64,000 nucleotides of DNA from CG2-30-58-95 sp964618215 (lineage in GTDB: Bacteria; Chloroflexota; Anaerolineae; Anaerolineales; Villigracilaceae): assembly GCA_964618215.1 (NCBI GenBank), contig CAZTZE010000002.1, positions 62,001 through 126,000 on the forward strand, read 5' to 3'. Positions within the stretch are counted from its first letter, which is position 1. Every line of letters starts with the position of its first letter. Position numbers and translations under genes: made by a program. This document shows, piece by piece, positions 1 to 7,886 of the stretch. Under the pieces are notes generated by a model. That model worked only from the letters and a program-made list of their open reading frames with translations. It was not told the origin of the DNA and searched no databases.

Positions 1-228
1 ATTAGTGAAAACCCCAATCTTTATACTGATATAGTTGAACCCATTGGCTATCAAGCAGAAGAGCATAACGAAACTTTTATAACCCAACGGAATAGAATTA
101 TCAACCGCTTTACCAATGAGTTTTTTACCCGTTTCTGCGATCCCTCGGGGGACATTAATTGGGTAAAACTTGTCGAATTCAGTTGCGGCAATTTTGACTT
201 GGATAAATTCCTGCCAGATAAATCTTGA
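1..228 (+). CDS. C-terminal end of an unrecognised protein (5' truncated)
   Basis: Frame 1 is open from the first base to a TGA at 226-228, giving 75 residues; the start lies outside the window. The fragment is rich in charged and aromatic residues (for example NRIINRFTNEFFTRFCD) and looks like a soluble protein end. I do not recognise a family. It is more AT-rich than wecC, which begins 17 nt downstream on the same strand, so the two may be cotranscribed. Confidence 0.5.
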   Translation: MSENPNLYTDIVEPIGYQAEEHNETFITQRNRIINRFTNEFFTRFCDPSGDINWVKLVEFSCGNFDLDKFLPDKS

Positions 229-245
229 TTCCTTCGGAGTCTCCC

Positions 246-1568
246 GTGACCTTCACCAAACTTTGTGTCCTCGGGCTGGGCTACATCGGCCTGCCCACTG
301 CCTCCACCTTCGCCACACACGGCCTCAAAGTCGTTGGCGTGGATGTCAATCCGCAGATCATCCAAACCCTGCGCAACGGCGGTCTCCACATCCATGAGCC
401 GGGGCTGCGCACGCTGGTCGAAGCGGCGCTCAAATCCGGCAAATTGACCATCAGCGAGAAACCCGAAGAAGCCGACGCCTTCATCATCGCCGTCCCGACG
501 CCGTTCCGCGCAGCGCCTACTCGGTACGATAACAAAACTGGCGAGTACAACGGCCAGATGTACAAACTGGCCGACATGCGCGCCGTCACCTCTGCCAGCG
601 AGGCCATCCTGCCGGTGCTGCGCAAGGGCAACCTGGTGGTGCTTGAATCCACCTCGCCGCCGCGCACGACCGTGGATTTGGTCGCGCCCATCCTGGAAAG
701 ATCCGGGTTGAAGGCGGGCGTGGATTTCCACTTGGTCTATTCTCCGGAACGCGTCCTGCCTGGGCAGATCCTGCGCGAGCTGATCGAGAACGCGCGCGTC
801 ATCGGCGGGATTACGCCCGCATCGGCGCAGGCGGGGCGCGATCTGTACGCCATCTTCGTCAAAGGAGAGATCATCCAGACGGATGCAACCACCGCCGAGA
901 TGGTCAAATTGATGGAGAACACATACCGGGATGTCAACATTGCCATCGCCAACGAATTTGCCCGTCTGGCCGAACGCTTCGGCGTGGACGTGTGGGAAGC
1001 CATCGGCCTCGCCAACCGTCACCCGCGCGTCAGGATACTCAGCCCCGGGCCGGGCGTGGGCGGCCACTGCATCAGCGTGGACCCGTGGTTTCTGGTCGAG
1101 GCCGCGCCGGATATTACCCCTCTCATCTACACGGCGCGCAATGTCAACGATGCCCAGCCGCATTTTGTGCTGGATTTGGTCAAGCGTGCGCTCGGTGGCC
1201 TGAAAGGAAAGAAGATCGCTGCTCTCGGCCTTTCCTACAAACCGGATGTGGACGACCTGCGCGAAAGCCCGGCGGTGGAGGTCGTTCACCTGCTCCAGAA
1301 GGAAGGCGCGCTTGTCAAAGCCTTCGAACCCTTCAAAGCGGATACGGATTTGCCCGGCATAACGGCGGTCTCGAGCCTCGAAACAGCCCTGAAAGAAGCC
1401 GATGCGGTGCTACTGCTCGTCAACCATACCGAACTGCGTGCCCTGACGCCCGAAAAACTTGCCGCCCTCACTCCCGCCCGTATCTTGATAGACACGGTCA
1501 ACGGCTGGGCGGGCAAGAATTGGGAAGGGGCTGGTTTCGTAGTTCACCGTCTTGGTGTCAGAAAGTGA
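246..1568 (+). CDS. wecC: UDP-N-acetyl-D-mannosamine dehydrogenase
   Basis: NAD-dependent oxidation of UDP-ManNAc to UDP-ManNAcA, a cytoplasmic step for surface polysaccharides. The protein starts with a Rossmann motif (VLGLGYIGLPTA). The central helix region EMVKLMENTYRDVNIAIANE follows, then the catalytic-cysteine motif GPGVGGHCISVDPWF, and the C-terminal UDP-binding domain contains SYKPDVDDLRESPA. About 440 residues is normal for the UDP-glucose/UDP-ManNAc dehydrogenase family. The start chosen is GTG at 246 with GGAG just upstream; an in-frame TTG at 225 would overlap the previous stop. The gene overlaps wecB, which makes UDP-ManNAc, so the pair is a two-step pathway. A related nucleotide-sugar dehydrogenase specificity cannot be excluded. 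Confidence 0.9.
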   Translation: MTFTKLCVLGLGYIGLPTASTFATHGLKVVGVDVNPQIIQTLRNGGLHIHEPGLRTLVEAALKSGKLTISEKPEEADAFIIAVPTPFRAAPTRYDNKTGEYNGQMYKLADMRAVTSASEAILPVLRKGNLVVLESTSPPRTTVDLVAPILERSGLKAGVDFHLVYSPERVLPGQILRELIENARVIGGITPASAQAGRDLYAIFVKGEIIQTDATTAEMVKLMENTYRDVNIAIANEFARLAERFGVDVWEAIGLANRHPRVRILSPGPGVGGHCISVDPWFLVEAAPDITPLIYTARNVNDAQPHFVLDLVKRALGGLKGKKIAALGLSYKPDVDDLRESPAVEVVHLLQKEGALVKAFEPFKADTDLPGITAVSSLETALKEADAVLLLVNHTELRALTPEKLAALTPARILIDTVNGWAGKNWEGAGFVVHRLGVRK

Positions 1569-2802
1569 TCAGTTATCAGTGACCAGTGACCAGTCGGACG
1601 TTCGTCGTCCATCGTCTGTCGTCCGTGTTCTTTCGGTCTTTGGTACCCGGCCTGAGGCTGTGAAAATGGCGCCGGTTGTAAAGGAACTCAAACGCGCGCC
1701 GGGCGTGGAGGCGCGCGTCTGCGTCACGGCCCAACACCGCCAGATGCTCGACCAGGTGCTTGGCCTGTTCGACATCCAGCCGGATATTGACCTCGACTTG
1801 ATGCGCGAGAACCAATCGCTGGCGGATCTCAGCGCGGCGATCTTTACCGGACTTGATCCTGTGTTGGAAAAACTCAAGCCGGATTGGGTGCTGGTGCAGG
1901 GCGACACGACCACGGTGGCCATCACTGCGCTGCTGGCTTATTACCGCCGCATCCGGGTGGGACATGTGGAAGCCGGTTTACGCACGCACGACAAGTGGCA
2001 GCCCTTCCCTGAGGAGATCAACCGCCGCGTCGCCGGCGTGACCGCCGATTTGCACTTTGCGCCCACAGAATGGTCGCGCCAGAATCTGTTGCGCGAAGGC
2101 GTGCCGGATTTGGCTATCGTTGTGACCGGAAACCCGGTCATTGATGCGCTGCAAGTGGTTGCCAAACAACCTCCGCCACTAGAAGTTACGGAATTGCTTG
2201 AAAAACTTGGGGTAGAGTCTTATAGTCCGGAGTCTAATAGTCAGGAGGCTGATAGTTTTCATGCGAAGAGACTAAAGACTATTAGACCACCGACTATGAG
2301 ACTCGTTCTTGTAACCGCCCACCGCCGCGAAAACTTTGGCGAACCGCTGGAAAATATCTGCGCGGCGCTGAAAGAACTGGCCGGGCGCGGGGATGTGGAG
2401 ATCGTCTATCCTGTCCATCTCAACCCGAACGTGCAGGAACCGGTCTATCGTTTATTGGGGGATGCGCCGCACATTACACTCATGCCGCCGCTGGATTACC
2501 TGCCGCTGGTGCATCTGCTGAAACGAGCGGCCATCGTGCTGACCGATTCGGGCGGCATCCAGGAGGAAGCCCCCGCCTTCGGCGTGCCGGCGCTGGTGCT
2601 GCGCGAGGTCACCGAGCGGCCGGAGGGGGTCGAAGCGGGAGTGCTGAAACTGGTCGGAACGGACAGGCGGCTCATCCTCCAGGAAGCGAACCGCCTGCTC
2701 GACGACCCAGCCGCGTACGCGGCCATGGCGCGGGCGGTCAATCCATTTGGCGATGGCCATGCCGCCGAACGGATCGTGCAAGCGCTAATGGATTATGGAT
2801 AA
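1552..2802 (+). CDS. wecB: Non-hydrolysing UDP-N-acetylglucosamine 2-epimerase
   Basis: Interconverts UDP-GlcNAc and UDP-ManNAc, supplying the neighbouring dehydrogenase. Family motifs are clear: GTRPEAVKMAPV, VQGDTTT, HVEAGLRT, PEEINRR, TAHRRENFG and SGGIQEEAPAFG. Two stretches do not belong to the family. The first 25 or so residues, including every possible start codon (TTG 1552, GTG 1555 or 1579), are encoded by a heptanucleotide repeat array. A second low-complexity insert of about 28 residues, encoded near 2214-2304, lies just before the TAHRREN motif. The 17-nt overlap with wecC suggests coupled translation. The true start is uncertain because the array has displaced the ancestral one. 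Confidence 0.9.
   Translation: MVSESDQLSVTSDQSDVRRPSSVVRVLSVFGTRPEAVKMAPVVKELKRAPGVEARVCVTAQHRQMLDQVLGLFDIQPDIDLDLMRENQSLADLSAAIFTGLDPVLEKLKPDWVLVQGDTTTVAITALLAYYRRIRVGHVEAGLRTHDKWQPFPEEINRRVAGVTADLHFAPTEWSRQNLLREGVPDLAIVVTGNPVIDALQVVAKQPPPLEVTELLEKLGVESYSPESNSQEADSFHAKRLKTIRPPTMRLVLVTAHRRENFGEPLENICAALKELAGRGDVEIVYPVHLNPNVQEPVYRLLGDAPHITLMPPLDYLPLVHLLKRAAIVLTDSGGIQEEAPAFGVPALVLREVTERPEGVEAGVLKLVGTDRRLILQEANRLLDDPAAYAAMARAVNPFGDGHAAERIVQALMDYG
1564..1626 (+). repeat. Heptanucleotide repeat array across the wecC stop and wecB start
   Basis: Nine consecutive 7-nt units: AGTGATC, AGTTATC, AGTGACC, AGTGACC, AGTCGGA, then CGTTCGT, CGTCCAT, CGTCTGT and CGTCCGT. The first unit contains the wecC stop codon. 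The array is translated as the N-terminus of WecB. Confidence 0.8.
2214..2304 (+). repeat. In-frame AGTC/GACT repeat insert within wecB
   Basis: AGTC recurs at spacings of 7 and 8 nt in the first half (2216, 2224, 2231, 2239). GACT or GACC recurs at 7 and 8 nt in the second half (2270, 2277, 2285, 2292, 2300), so the halves are inverted relative to each other. It encodes a Ser/Glu-rich loop absent from ordinary epimerases of this family. Confidence 0.7.
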
Positions 2803-2841
2803 AGGTAACGCTAGGCTATAACCTTCGCGGTAAGAAATCCT

Positions 2842-2889
2842 AAAAAGTGTGTGCGTGGAGGGGAGAACCCCCCACGCACACACTTTTTT
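2842..2889. terminator. Strong hairpin terminator after wecB
   Basis: A 21-22 bp stem with one mismatch (AAAAAGTGTGTGCGTGG paired with CCACGCACACACTTTTTT) surrounds a short loop and ends in a T run. With the A run on the other side it could work in both directions. The rest of the gap to 3200 has no convincing gene. It holds a 12-bp perfect inverted repeat at 2969-3009 (next entry). Confidence 0.85.
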
Positions 2890-2968
2890 CGGTCTCTGCA
2901 AACCTATGGCTGAATAGTTACGAATAATCGCATACTAGCAATATGGGGCAATGTCGCGTAATCAACCC

Positions 2969-3009
2969 CAATATCTGGCGGTTAAGCGCTGAATAGACGC
3001 CAGATATTG
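2969..3009. repeat. 12-bp perfect inverted repeat in the 2803-3200 intergenic gap
   Basis: CAATATCTGGCG at 2969-2980 pairs with CGCCAGATATTG at 2998-3009 around a 17-nt loop. There is no T run, so a terminator is unlikely. It could be an operator or a small dispersed repeat. The region from 3010 to 3200 is AT-rich and contains a TATAATATA-like stretch near 3030 that may promote the next gene. Confidence 0.5.
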
Positions 3010-3200
3010 CCTTAAAGTGCTATCATAGTATAATATACTAAACGGAGAATATTCCTGTGGAACTTGGATCTTGACGTATCAGTCCCAACCCTGCGTATCA
3101 AAGAGAATACTAATGCAAAGGATTTTCGTGTGTCAATAGAATATTCTAGTAATTTTCAGCAAGAAAGTAATGTTGAGCATAGCATTGAAGGGATCCGAAT

Positions 3201-4229
3201 ATGCCTAATACAAATTTTTGGCATGTAAAAGATCATATCCCCCACCCTTTACGCGAATACGATTATGAACACAATGTTAATGTGAAGAAGGCGCTTGAGG
3301 ATTGGATACAAAAGAACCCCAATCTTCTCAGAGGCGATCTGACTATTGTTGGTCATCAAGTGCAGACTGAATGCGGTCCAATAGATTTACTGGCTCTTGA
3401 TCCCCTCGGACGCTGGGTAGTAATTGAGATAACAACTGGCTTAGTCAGCCGAGTAAGTCTAACCAAAGTACTCGATTACGCAGTGTGTATCCAGCATATT
3501 CCATTTGATACATTGTGCATGAAAGTCGACGATTATCTAGCTTCGCGGGCAATATCTGTGCGTCCGTCGCGTGATATCCTTCCTGAAGGACAAAAGAGGG
3601 GGGCTAGCAAACGGGATGTTATGATGATCATAGTTGGCAAAGATAAAGAAGCAGGTCTAGACCGAATAATCAAGTACCTAGCGGAAGAATATCACGTTCC
3701 TATCTTTGTAGTCAGCTTCAGAATGCTTGGATTGGCTAATGGAGAGTGTATTATTCAAAGAGAATGGAGCGACCACGAAGTATCTATCCGAGGAAGAGTG
3801 CAACATACAAACCAAACAATTCTTCTTGATAATCTTTTCCTAATAGCAGGCGAAAACGGCATTGGCGATCCATTTCGGGCTTTGTGCGCTGCTGCAGAAG
3901 AGCATAGCCTCTTCTGTAGAACTTACACCGACGGAGTTGTATTCACACCACCCAGCGACCACTCACGAATGCTTTTTGCAGTGTGGGTAAGACCAAAAAT
4001 AAAAGGGGTAATACAATCATTTATAAGCATGGAGGTATTTGAGCAGTTCTTTCCGGTGAGTGAGGATATGGCCGTTGCAGAATTAGGCCGCTCAGGATGG
4101 CGTGATATGAATAAGGCCGGGGTTTATGCCTTTATCGATAGTTTGAATAGATTGTTGTCCACAACAAAGACCAAACCCCATGCTCTTAATGGAGCCATTT
4201 TCAAACCTGCGATGGCAATTTATTTTTAA
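3201..4229 (+). CDS. NucS/DUF91-like PD-(D/E)xK domain protein
   Basis: 342 residues. The first 100 residues resemble the NucS (DUF91) nuclease core: LEDWIQKNPNLLRGDLTIVG, then QVQTECGPIDLLALD, then RWVVIEITTG. In the family this is E...GxIDLLxxD...vvxExKxG. The acidic residues are present, but the lysine of the ExK motif is replaced by threonine (EIT). The remaining 240 residues are not recognised. GAAGGGA sits 8-12 nt before the ATG. The gene is markedly AT-richer than wecBC and stands alone between two gaps, which suggests transfer. DNA binding is likely; nuclease activity is doubtful unless another residue replaces the lysine. Confidence 0.6.
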   Translation: MPNTNFWHVKDHIPHPLREYDYEHNVNVKKALEDWIQKNPNLLRGDLTIVGHQVQTECGPIDLLALDPLGRWVVIEITTGLVSRVSLTKVLDYAVCIQHIPFDTLCMKVDDYLASRAISVRPSRDILPEGQKRGASKRDVMMIIVGKDKEAGLDRIIKYLAEEYHVPIFVVSFRMLGLANGECIIQREWSDHEVSIRGRVQHTNQTILLDNLFLIAGENGIGDPFRALCAAAEEHSLFCRTYTDGVVFTPPSDHSRMLFAVWVRPKIKGVIQSFISMEVFEQFFPVSEDMAVAELGRSGWRDMNKAGVYAFIDSLNRLLSTTKTKPHALNGAIFKPAMAIYF

Positions 4230-4264
4230 CCCTTCTGCCGCGTATATTAGATGATTGGTTTTTT

Positions 4265-4512
4265 TCATAAGCCTGTGGACTCGAGCATCATTTTCATGCG
4301 GGTTTGTAATTGAACGACAGATGCTTGGGAACAATCGCTCCGTGGTTCGGAAATTTTAGATAGTTCATATCGCTCATAGATACTCACCCCCCAATGGTGA
4401 TCGAAGAAGATTGTTTTTTTAACCCGATCGGGGATTTATGGAGTGCGTAAGATTCAAATGTCTCGGCTTTATCAAGAGTAATTTGGGTAGAATAATCGAC
4501 TAGGAAGAACAC
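4265..4512 (-). pseudogene. Possible small frameshifted gene downstream of the HD-GYP gene
   Basis: On the minus strand a GTG at 4512 opens a frame that reads like protein (VFFLVDYSTQITLDKAETFE). It runs to an A7 run near 4414-4420. The neighbouring frame then continues as KKTIFFDHHWGVSIYERYEL to a TGA at 4265. A one-base shift at the homopolymer would join both parts into about 82 residues. No family is recognised. It could be a decayed gene, a sequencing error or chance. The rest of the 4230-4518 gap shows nothing else. Confidence 0.3.
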
Positions 4513-4518
4513 AGGAAT

Positions 4519-5634
4519 CTATTCCATAACCTTGCTCGGATATATATCCATAAATGCCTTTACTACCTGTGGGTCAAAATGTGTTCCAACCCTTTTCTGG
4601 ATATGTTTTATTGTACGATCCTTTGGCCAAGCTGTACGATATGGGCGGTTGGCTGTTAGTGCATCCCATACATCCACAACAGTGAAGATGCGTGCTGCGA
4701 AGGGAATCTCATCCCCCTTCAACCCCCGTGGATATCCTTTACCATTTAGTTTTTCATGATGACTGTAAGGTATATCAATGGCAGGACGAAGATATGTTAT
4801 TGGAGCGATAAAATTATAGGCGTAGACTGGATGCTGGCGCATCACTTCCCATTCGGCCTTGGTCAGAGGTCCAGGCTTTAATAGAATACTATCCGGTATG
4901 GCCATCTTGCCTATGTCATGCAATAATGCTCCTTGACGAATATGGTGTAATTCTTCCTCGCCTATCCCCAATTCTCGAGCTAATTGCGAAGTAAGTTGAG
5001 CCACACGTAAAGTATGGCCCTCCGTCTCTTGATCGCGTAAGTCTAAGACGTTAGACCATCCTTCTAATGTTGTATCGTAAGCGACTTCTAATTCCTTCAG
5101 CAATCGGGCGTTTCGGATCGCCACCGCTGCCTGTGAGGCGATGATGGACAATATCCCCTCATCAGCCAGAGTAAATTCACCATTCTTTTTGTTTAGGGCT
5201 TCCAGAACTCCTGTGACCTGATCCTGGATCCGCATGGGTACACCCAGCAAGGAACGCGTGTGGAAATTTACATGTCGTGCAGCAAGTGCAAAGTGCCTAG
5301 GATCTTTTTCTACATCATTCAGGATTAAGGAGTTGTTCTCAAGGAAAATCTTCCCAGCCAGACTTTCGCTTAATGGAACCGGGATCTCCGAGAGTTTTAT
5401 GGGATCTGACGCTGAAGATGCAGCAAAGAACAGGTTGGATTTTTCGTTGTCGTAGAGTAGGATAGAAACCGCCTCACACTCTAGCAATTCGGCCGCTGTC
5501 TGAATAATAAATGCCAGAAGTTTATCCAGGTTGAGTGTCGAATTTAGAGTTATGCTAATTTCAACCAGGCGTTTGAGCTGGTCATTATGATATTGATATT
5601 CCCTAGTGTGTTCATATAACATTTTGAGATCCAT
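4519..5634 (-). CDS. GAF / HD-GYP domain protein, probable c-di-GMP phosphodiesterase
   Basis: 371 residues. The N-terminal coiled segment is followed by a GAF sensor domain (about 25-165; LLECEAVSILLYDN, LLGVPMRIQDQVTGVLEALN) and an HD-GYP output domain (about 185-365). The output domain has LLHDIGKMAIPD, YSHHEKLNGKGYPRGLKGDE and RIFTVVDVWDALTANRPY. The HD, HH and GYP signatures look intact, so hydrolysis of cyclic di-GMP is likely. There is no GGDEF, receiver or membrane domain, so it should act in the cytoplasm on a small-molecule or redox cue. It is transcribed leftward, away from chlD's 3' end by 46 nt. Confidence 0.85.
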   Translation of the reverse strand: MDLKMLYEHTREYQYHNDQLKRLVEISITLNSTLNLDKLLAFIIQTAAELLECEAVSILLYDNEKSNLFFAASSASDPIKLSEIPVPLSESLAGKIFLENNSLILNDVEKDPRHFALAARHVNFHTRSLLGVPMRIQDQVTGVLEALNKKNGEFTLADEGILSIIASQAAVAIRNARLLKELEVAYDTTLEGWSNVLDLRDQETEGHTLRVAQLTSQLARELGIGEEELHHIRQGALLHDIGKMAIPDSILLKPGPLTKAEWEVMRQHPVYAYNFIAPITYLRPAIDIPYSHHEKLNGKGYPRGLKGDEIPFAARIFTVVDVWDALTANRPYRTAWPKDRTIKHIQKRVGTHFDPQVVKAFMDIYPSKVME

Positions 5635-5680
5635 ATTGACATAGTTTAATACACAATCGAAAAAAACACAATCAAGCGCC

Positions 5681-7740
5681 TCACGGCTTACGTGACTCGC
5701 TCATTTCCTGCCGGACAGTCTGGTATAGATTTTCAGCCTTGAGTTCATTCAGCGTGTAGCAAGGAGCTTCGAGGTGATCGGCCAACGCCTGCGCCAAGCC
5801 CTGATCGAAAGATGCGTGCTCCATGTTGATCACCACGCTGCGGAAATTGCGCGCCGCGATCTGCTCGGCGAACTGATAGGCCTCCTCCTGTGGAGGCAAT
5901 ACGCCGATGGAGACGTTCCCCGCGCCATCCGTCAGGACGAGCAGCAAAGGTTCCACGTCTGGGTGGGTGATTTGTTCTTGGGTGAGCACCTCGTAGGCCA
6001 TGAGCAACCCGGCTGAGAGAGGCGTCTTGCCTCCAACAGGGATGTCGGCCAGGGCGCGCTGGGCGAGCATGACAGAGGTGGTGGGGGGCAGGATGAGCGT
6101 GGCGCGATCTTTCTGGAAGACGATCAATCCCACCCGGTCGCGTCGCTGGTAGGCATCTGTGAGCAAGGACAGGATCGCGCCCTTGGTGGCGGCCATGCGT
6201 TCAGCCACAGCCATTGACCACGAAGCATCCACCAGGAAGAGCACCAGGTTGGCGGCCTTCTTGACCCGCACCTTGCGTTGCAAGTCGCTCTTCTGAATGG
6301 CAAAAGCCACGCGTTTACGCTGTTCGGTGCGACGTTTCTGGTAAGGCGCGGCGGCGCGGATGGTGGCATCGAAGGCCACATCATCAGTCTTGCCATTGGC
6401 CGGGCGCGCCTGGATGTAACGTCCACGCTTGCGCTCGGTGCGCGTGCGTGAACGCCGTCCAGCGTGGCGGCGGGCAAGTTTATCCAGGGGGGTATCTAAC
6501 TTGCGCGGCTCGAACGTCTCACCAATCTTGACCTTCTGGCCGCCATCCCACCAATGGGCATTTTGCGTATCGAAGACAGCTTGTTGCGAACCAGGCTCGG
6601 CTGGCGGTTGGTCGCTGGTTTCCTGTTCGGCCGTTTCAGTTATGACTTTTTTTTTTGCGCCTCGGAGTCGGCCTCTTTCGGCTCTGGCTCAGAGGGTTCG
6701 CCTTCCGAAGACGAGCCTTGCAACTGTTGGATGCGTTCCTGCAACTGTTCTGGTGTGATCTCGATTTGGTGGAAGGGGCCGCGCTTGATGCGGTGCGGCA
6801 GGGCCAGTTCGGCGGCCAGGGCTATATCGCGGTCGGTGATCGCCGCGTGTCCTTCGAAAGCGGCGTGGGCGCGGGCAGCCTTGAGGATCACCAGGTCGGC
6901 GCGGTGACCGTCCACGTTGAGCGAGGCGGTCAGCGCGGCGATGGAGAGCAGGTCGCGGCGCGTGTAGGTGACCTTGTCCACCATCCTGCGGGCGGAGGCG
7001 ATCTGGCGCGAGATTTTCTCCTCGTGCGGCAGCCACACCTTGCGGAAGGCTTCCGGGTCTGATTCGAAGGCCAGGTTGTGTTCGATGATGGTCACGCGGT
7101 CGCGCGCGTTGCGGATGCCGATGATGTCCACCGATAAGGCGAAGCGATCCAGCAACTGCGGGCGCAGGTCGCCTTCTTCGGGGTTCATCGTTCCGACCAG
7201 GATGAAGCGGGCGGGATGGGAAAAGGAGATACCCTCGCGCTCGACGATGTTCATGCCCATGGCAGCCGAGTCGAGCAGCACGTCCACCACGTGGTCGTCG
7301 AGCAGGTTGACCTCGTCAATGTAGAGCAAGCCGCGGTTGGCAGCCGCCAGCACGCCGGCTTCGAAGTGACGCTCGCCCTTCTGGATGGCCTGCTCGATGT
7401 CGAGCGTGCCGACCACGCGGTCCTCCGTCGCCGAGACGGGCAGGTTGACGAAGGGAATGGGCTTCTGTTCGATGGGCAGCGGTTCCCCGGAGGCAGCCCG
7501 CTCGCGGCACTCTGTGCACCAGGAGGCGCGCTGATCCGGGTCGCAGCCGAAGCGGCAGTCGCGCACCACGCGGACTTTGGGCAGGAGGGCGGCCAGGGCG
7601 CGCGCTGCGGTGGACTTGGCCGTGCCGCGTTCGCCACGGATCAGCACGCCGCCGATGCGCGGGTCAACCGCGTTGAGCACCAGGGCGCGGCGCATGCGCT
7701 CCTGGCCGACGATAGCAGTGAAGGGATAGATCGAGGGCAT
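5681..7740 (-). CDS. chlD: Mg/Co-chelatase ChlD-type subunit, full-length form by -1 frameshift
   Basis: Reading from ATG 7740 through a -1 shift at the A10 run (6647-6656) to the stop at 5681 gives about 686 residues, the usual ChlD size. Order: active AAA+ domain (Walker A GERGTAKST, Walker B LLYIDEVNLL), acidic Pro/Glu-rich linker spanning the shift site, then a VWA domain (about 455-686) with MIDAS residues DASWSM, TPLSAGL and LTDGAGN. The -1 frame has no stop between the shift site and the VWA region, including RRHAGRRSRTRTERKRGRY typical of ChlD. In organisms without chlorophyll such genes pair with CobN as a cobalt chelatase; a B12 role fits methylmalonyl-CoA mutase here. A sequencing error is the alternative. 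Confidence 0.8.
6640..6663 (-). promoter_or_regulatory. Candidate programmed -1 ribosomal frameshift signal in chlD
   Basis: The coding strand reads GAGGCGC, then ten A, then GTCATAA. In the zero frame the codons are CAA AAA AAA AAG TCA TAA, so the heptamer A_AAA_AAG is in register, as in E. coli dnaX. GAGG lies 7 nt before the heptamer and may act as an internal Shine-Dalgarno stimulator. A possible stem 16 nt downstream (arms 6622-6629 and 6587-6595, one bulge) could add a pause. Shifting back one base enters the VWA frame. Confidence 0.7.
6640..7740 (-). CDS. chlI: ChlI-like AAA+ chelatase subunit (zero-frame product of chlD)
   Basis: Zero-frame translation stops at TAA 6640, one sense codon after the A10-G slippery site. 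This gives a 366-residue AAA+ protein equal in content to ChlI/BchI (YPFTAIVGQERMRRALVLNA, Walker A and B, SVDIIGIRNARDRV, sensor helices, RRDLLSIAALTASL). The start is ATG 7740 with GGAG 7 nt upstream; an in-frame TTG at 7752 lies before that site. If frameshifting is partial, one gene supplies both the small ATPase subunit and the medium subunit, which must assemble as a mixed AAA ring. No separate chlI or large cobN/chlH gene is in the window. Confidence 0.8.
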   Translation of the reverse strand: MPSIYPFTAIVGQERMRRALVLNAVDPRIGGVLIRGERGTAKSTAARALAALLPKVRVVRDCRFGCDPDQRASWCTECRERAASGEPLPIEQKPIPFVNLPVSATEDRVVGTLDIEQAIQKGERHFEAGVLAAANRGLLYIDEVNLLDDHVVDVLLDSAAMGMNIVEREGISFSHPARFILVGTMNPEEGDLRPQLLDRFALSVDIIGIRNARDRVTIIEHNLAFESDPEAFRKVWLPHEEKISRQIASARRMVDKVTYTRRDLLSIAALTASLNVDGHRADLVILKAARAHAAFEGHAAITDRDIALAAELALPHRIKRGPFHQIEITPEQLQERIQQLQGSSSEGEPSEPEPKEADSEAQKKKS

Positions 7741-7827
7741 AGAGGACTCCAAGTCGGGATTATACTGCTTCTTGCCCGAATCGGTAAACGCTGGAAGGAA
7801 AGTCGTCGAGTTATAGTTTTCTTGGGG

Positions 7828-7856
7828 TTGCCAACTTATCGATTCACCTTTATAAT
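7828..7856 (+). promoter_or_regulatory. Sigma70-type promoter for the S1-domain gene
   Basis: TTGCCA (7828-7833) and TATAAT (7851-7856) are separated by 17 nt and lie 30 nt before the ATG of the S1 protein. A ribosome site GGAG follows at 7877-7880. Confidence 0.55.
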
Positions 7857-7886
7857 CCAGGCTATCTTTTATAATTCTGGAGTTAC

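Noticed and set aside
51..1289. Long minus-strand frame opposite wecC
   Set aside because: It is an antisense shadow of a high-GC gene with low-complexity Arg/Gly-rich translation; wecC motifs are clear on the plus strand.
5681..7740. Chlorophyll magnesium chelatase implying phototrophy
   Set aside because: No other bacteriochlorophyll gene is seen in the window; the single-gene frameshift form is the type linked to cobalt chelation.
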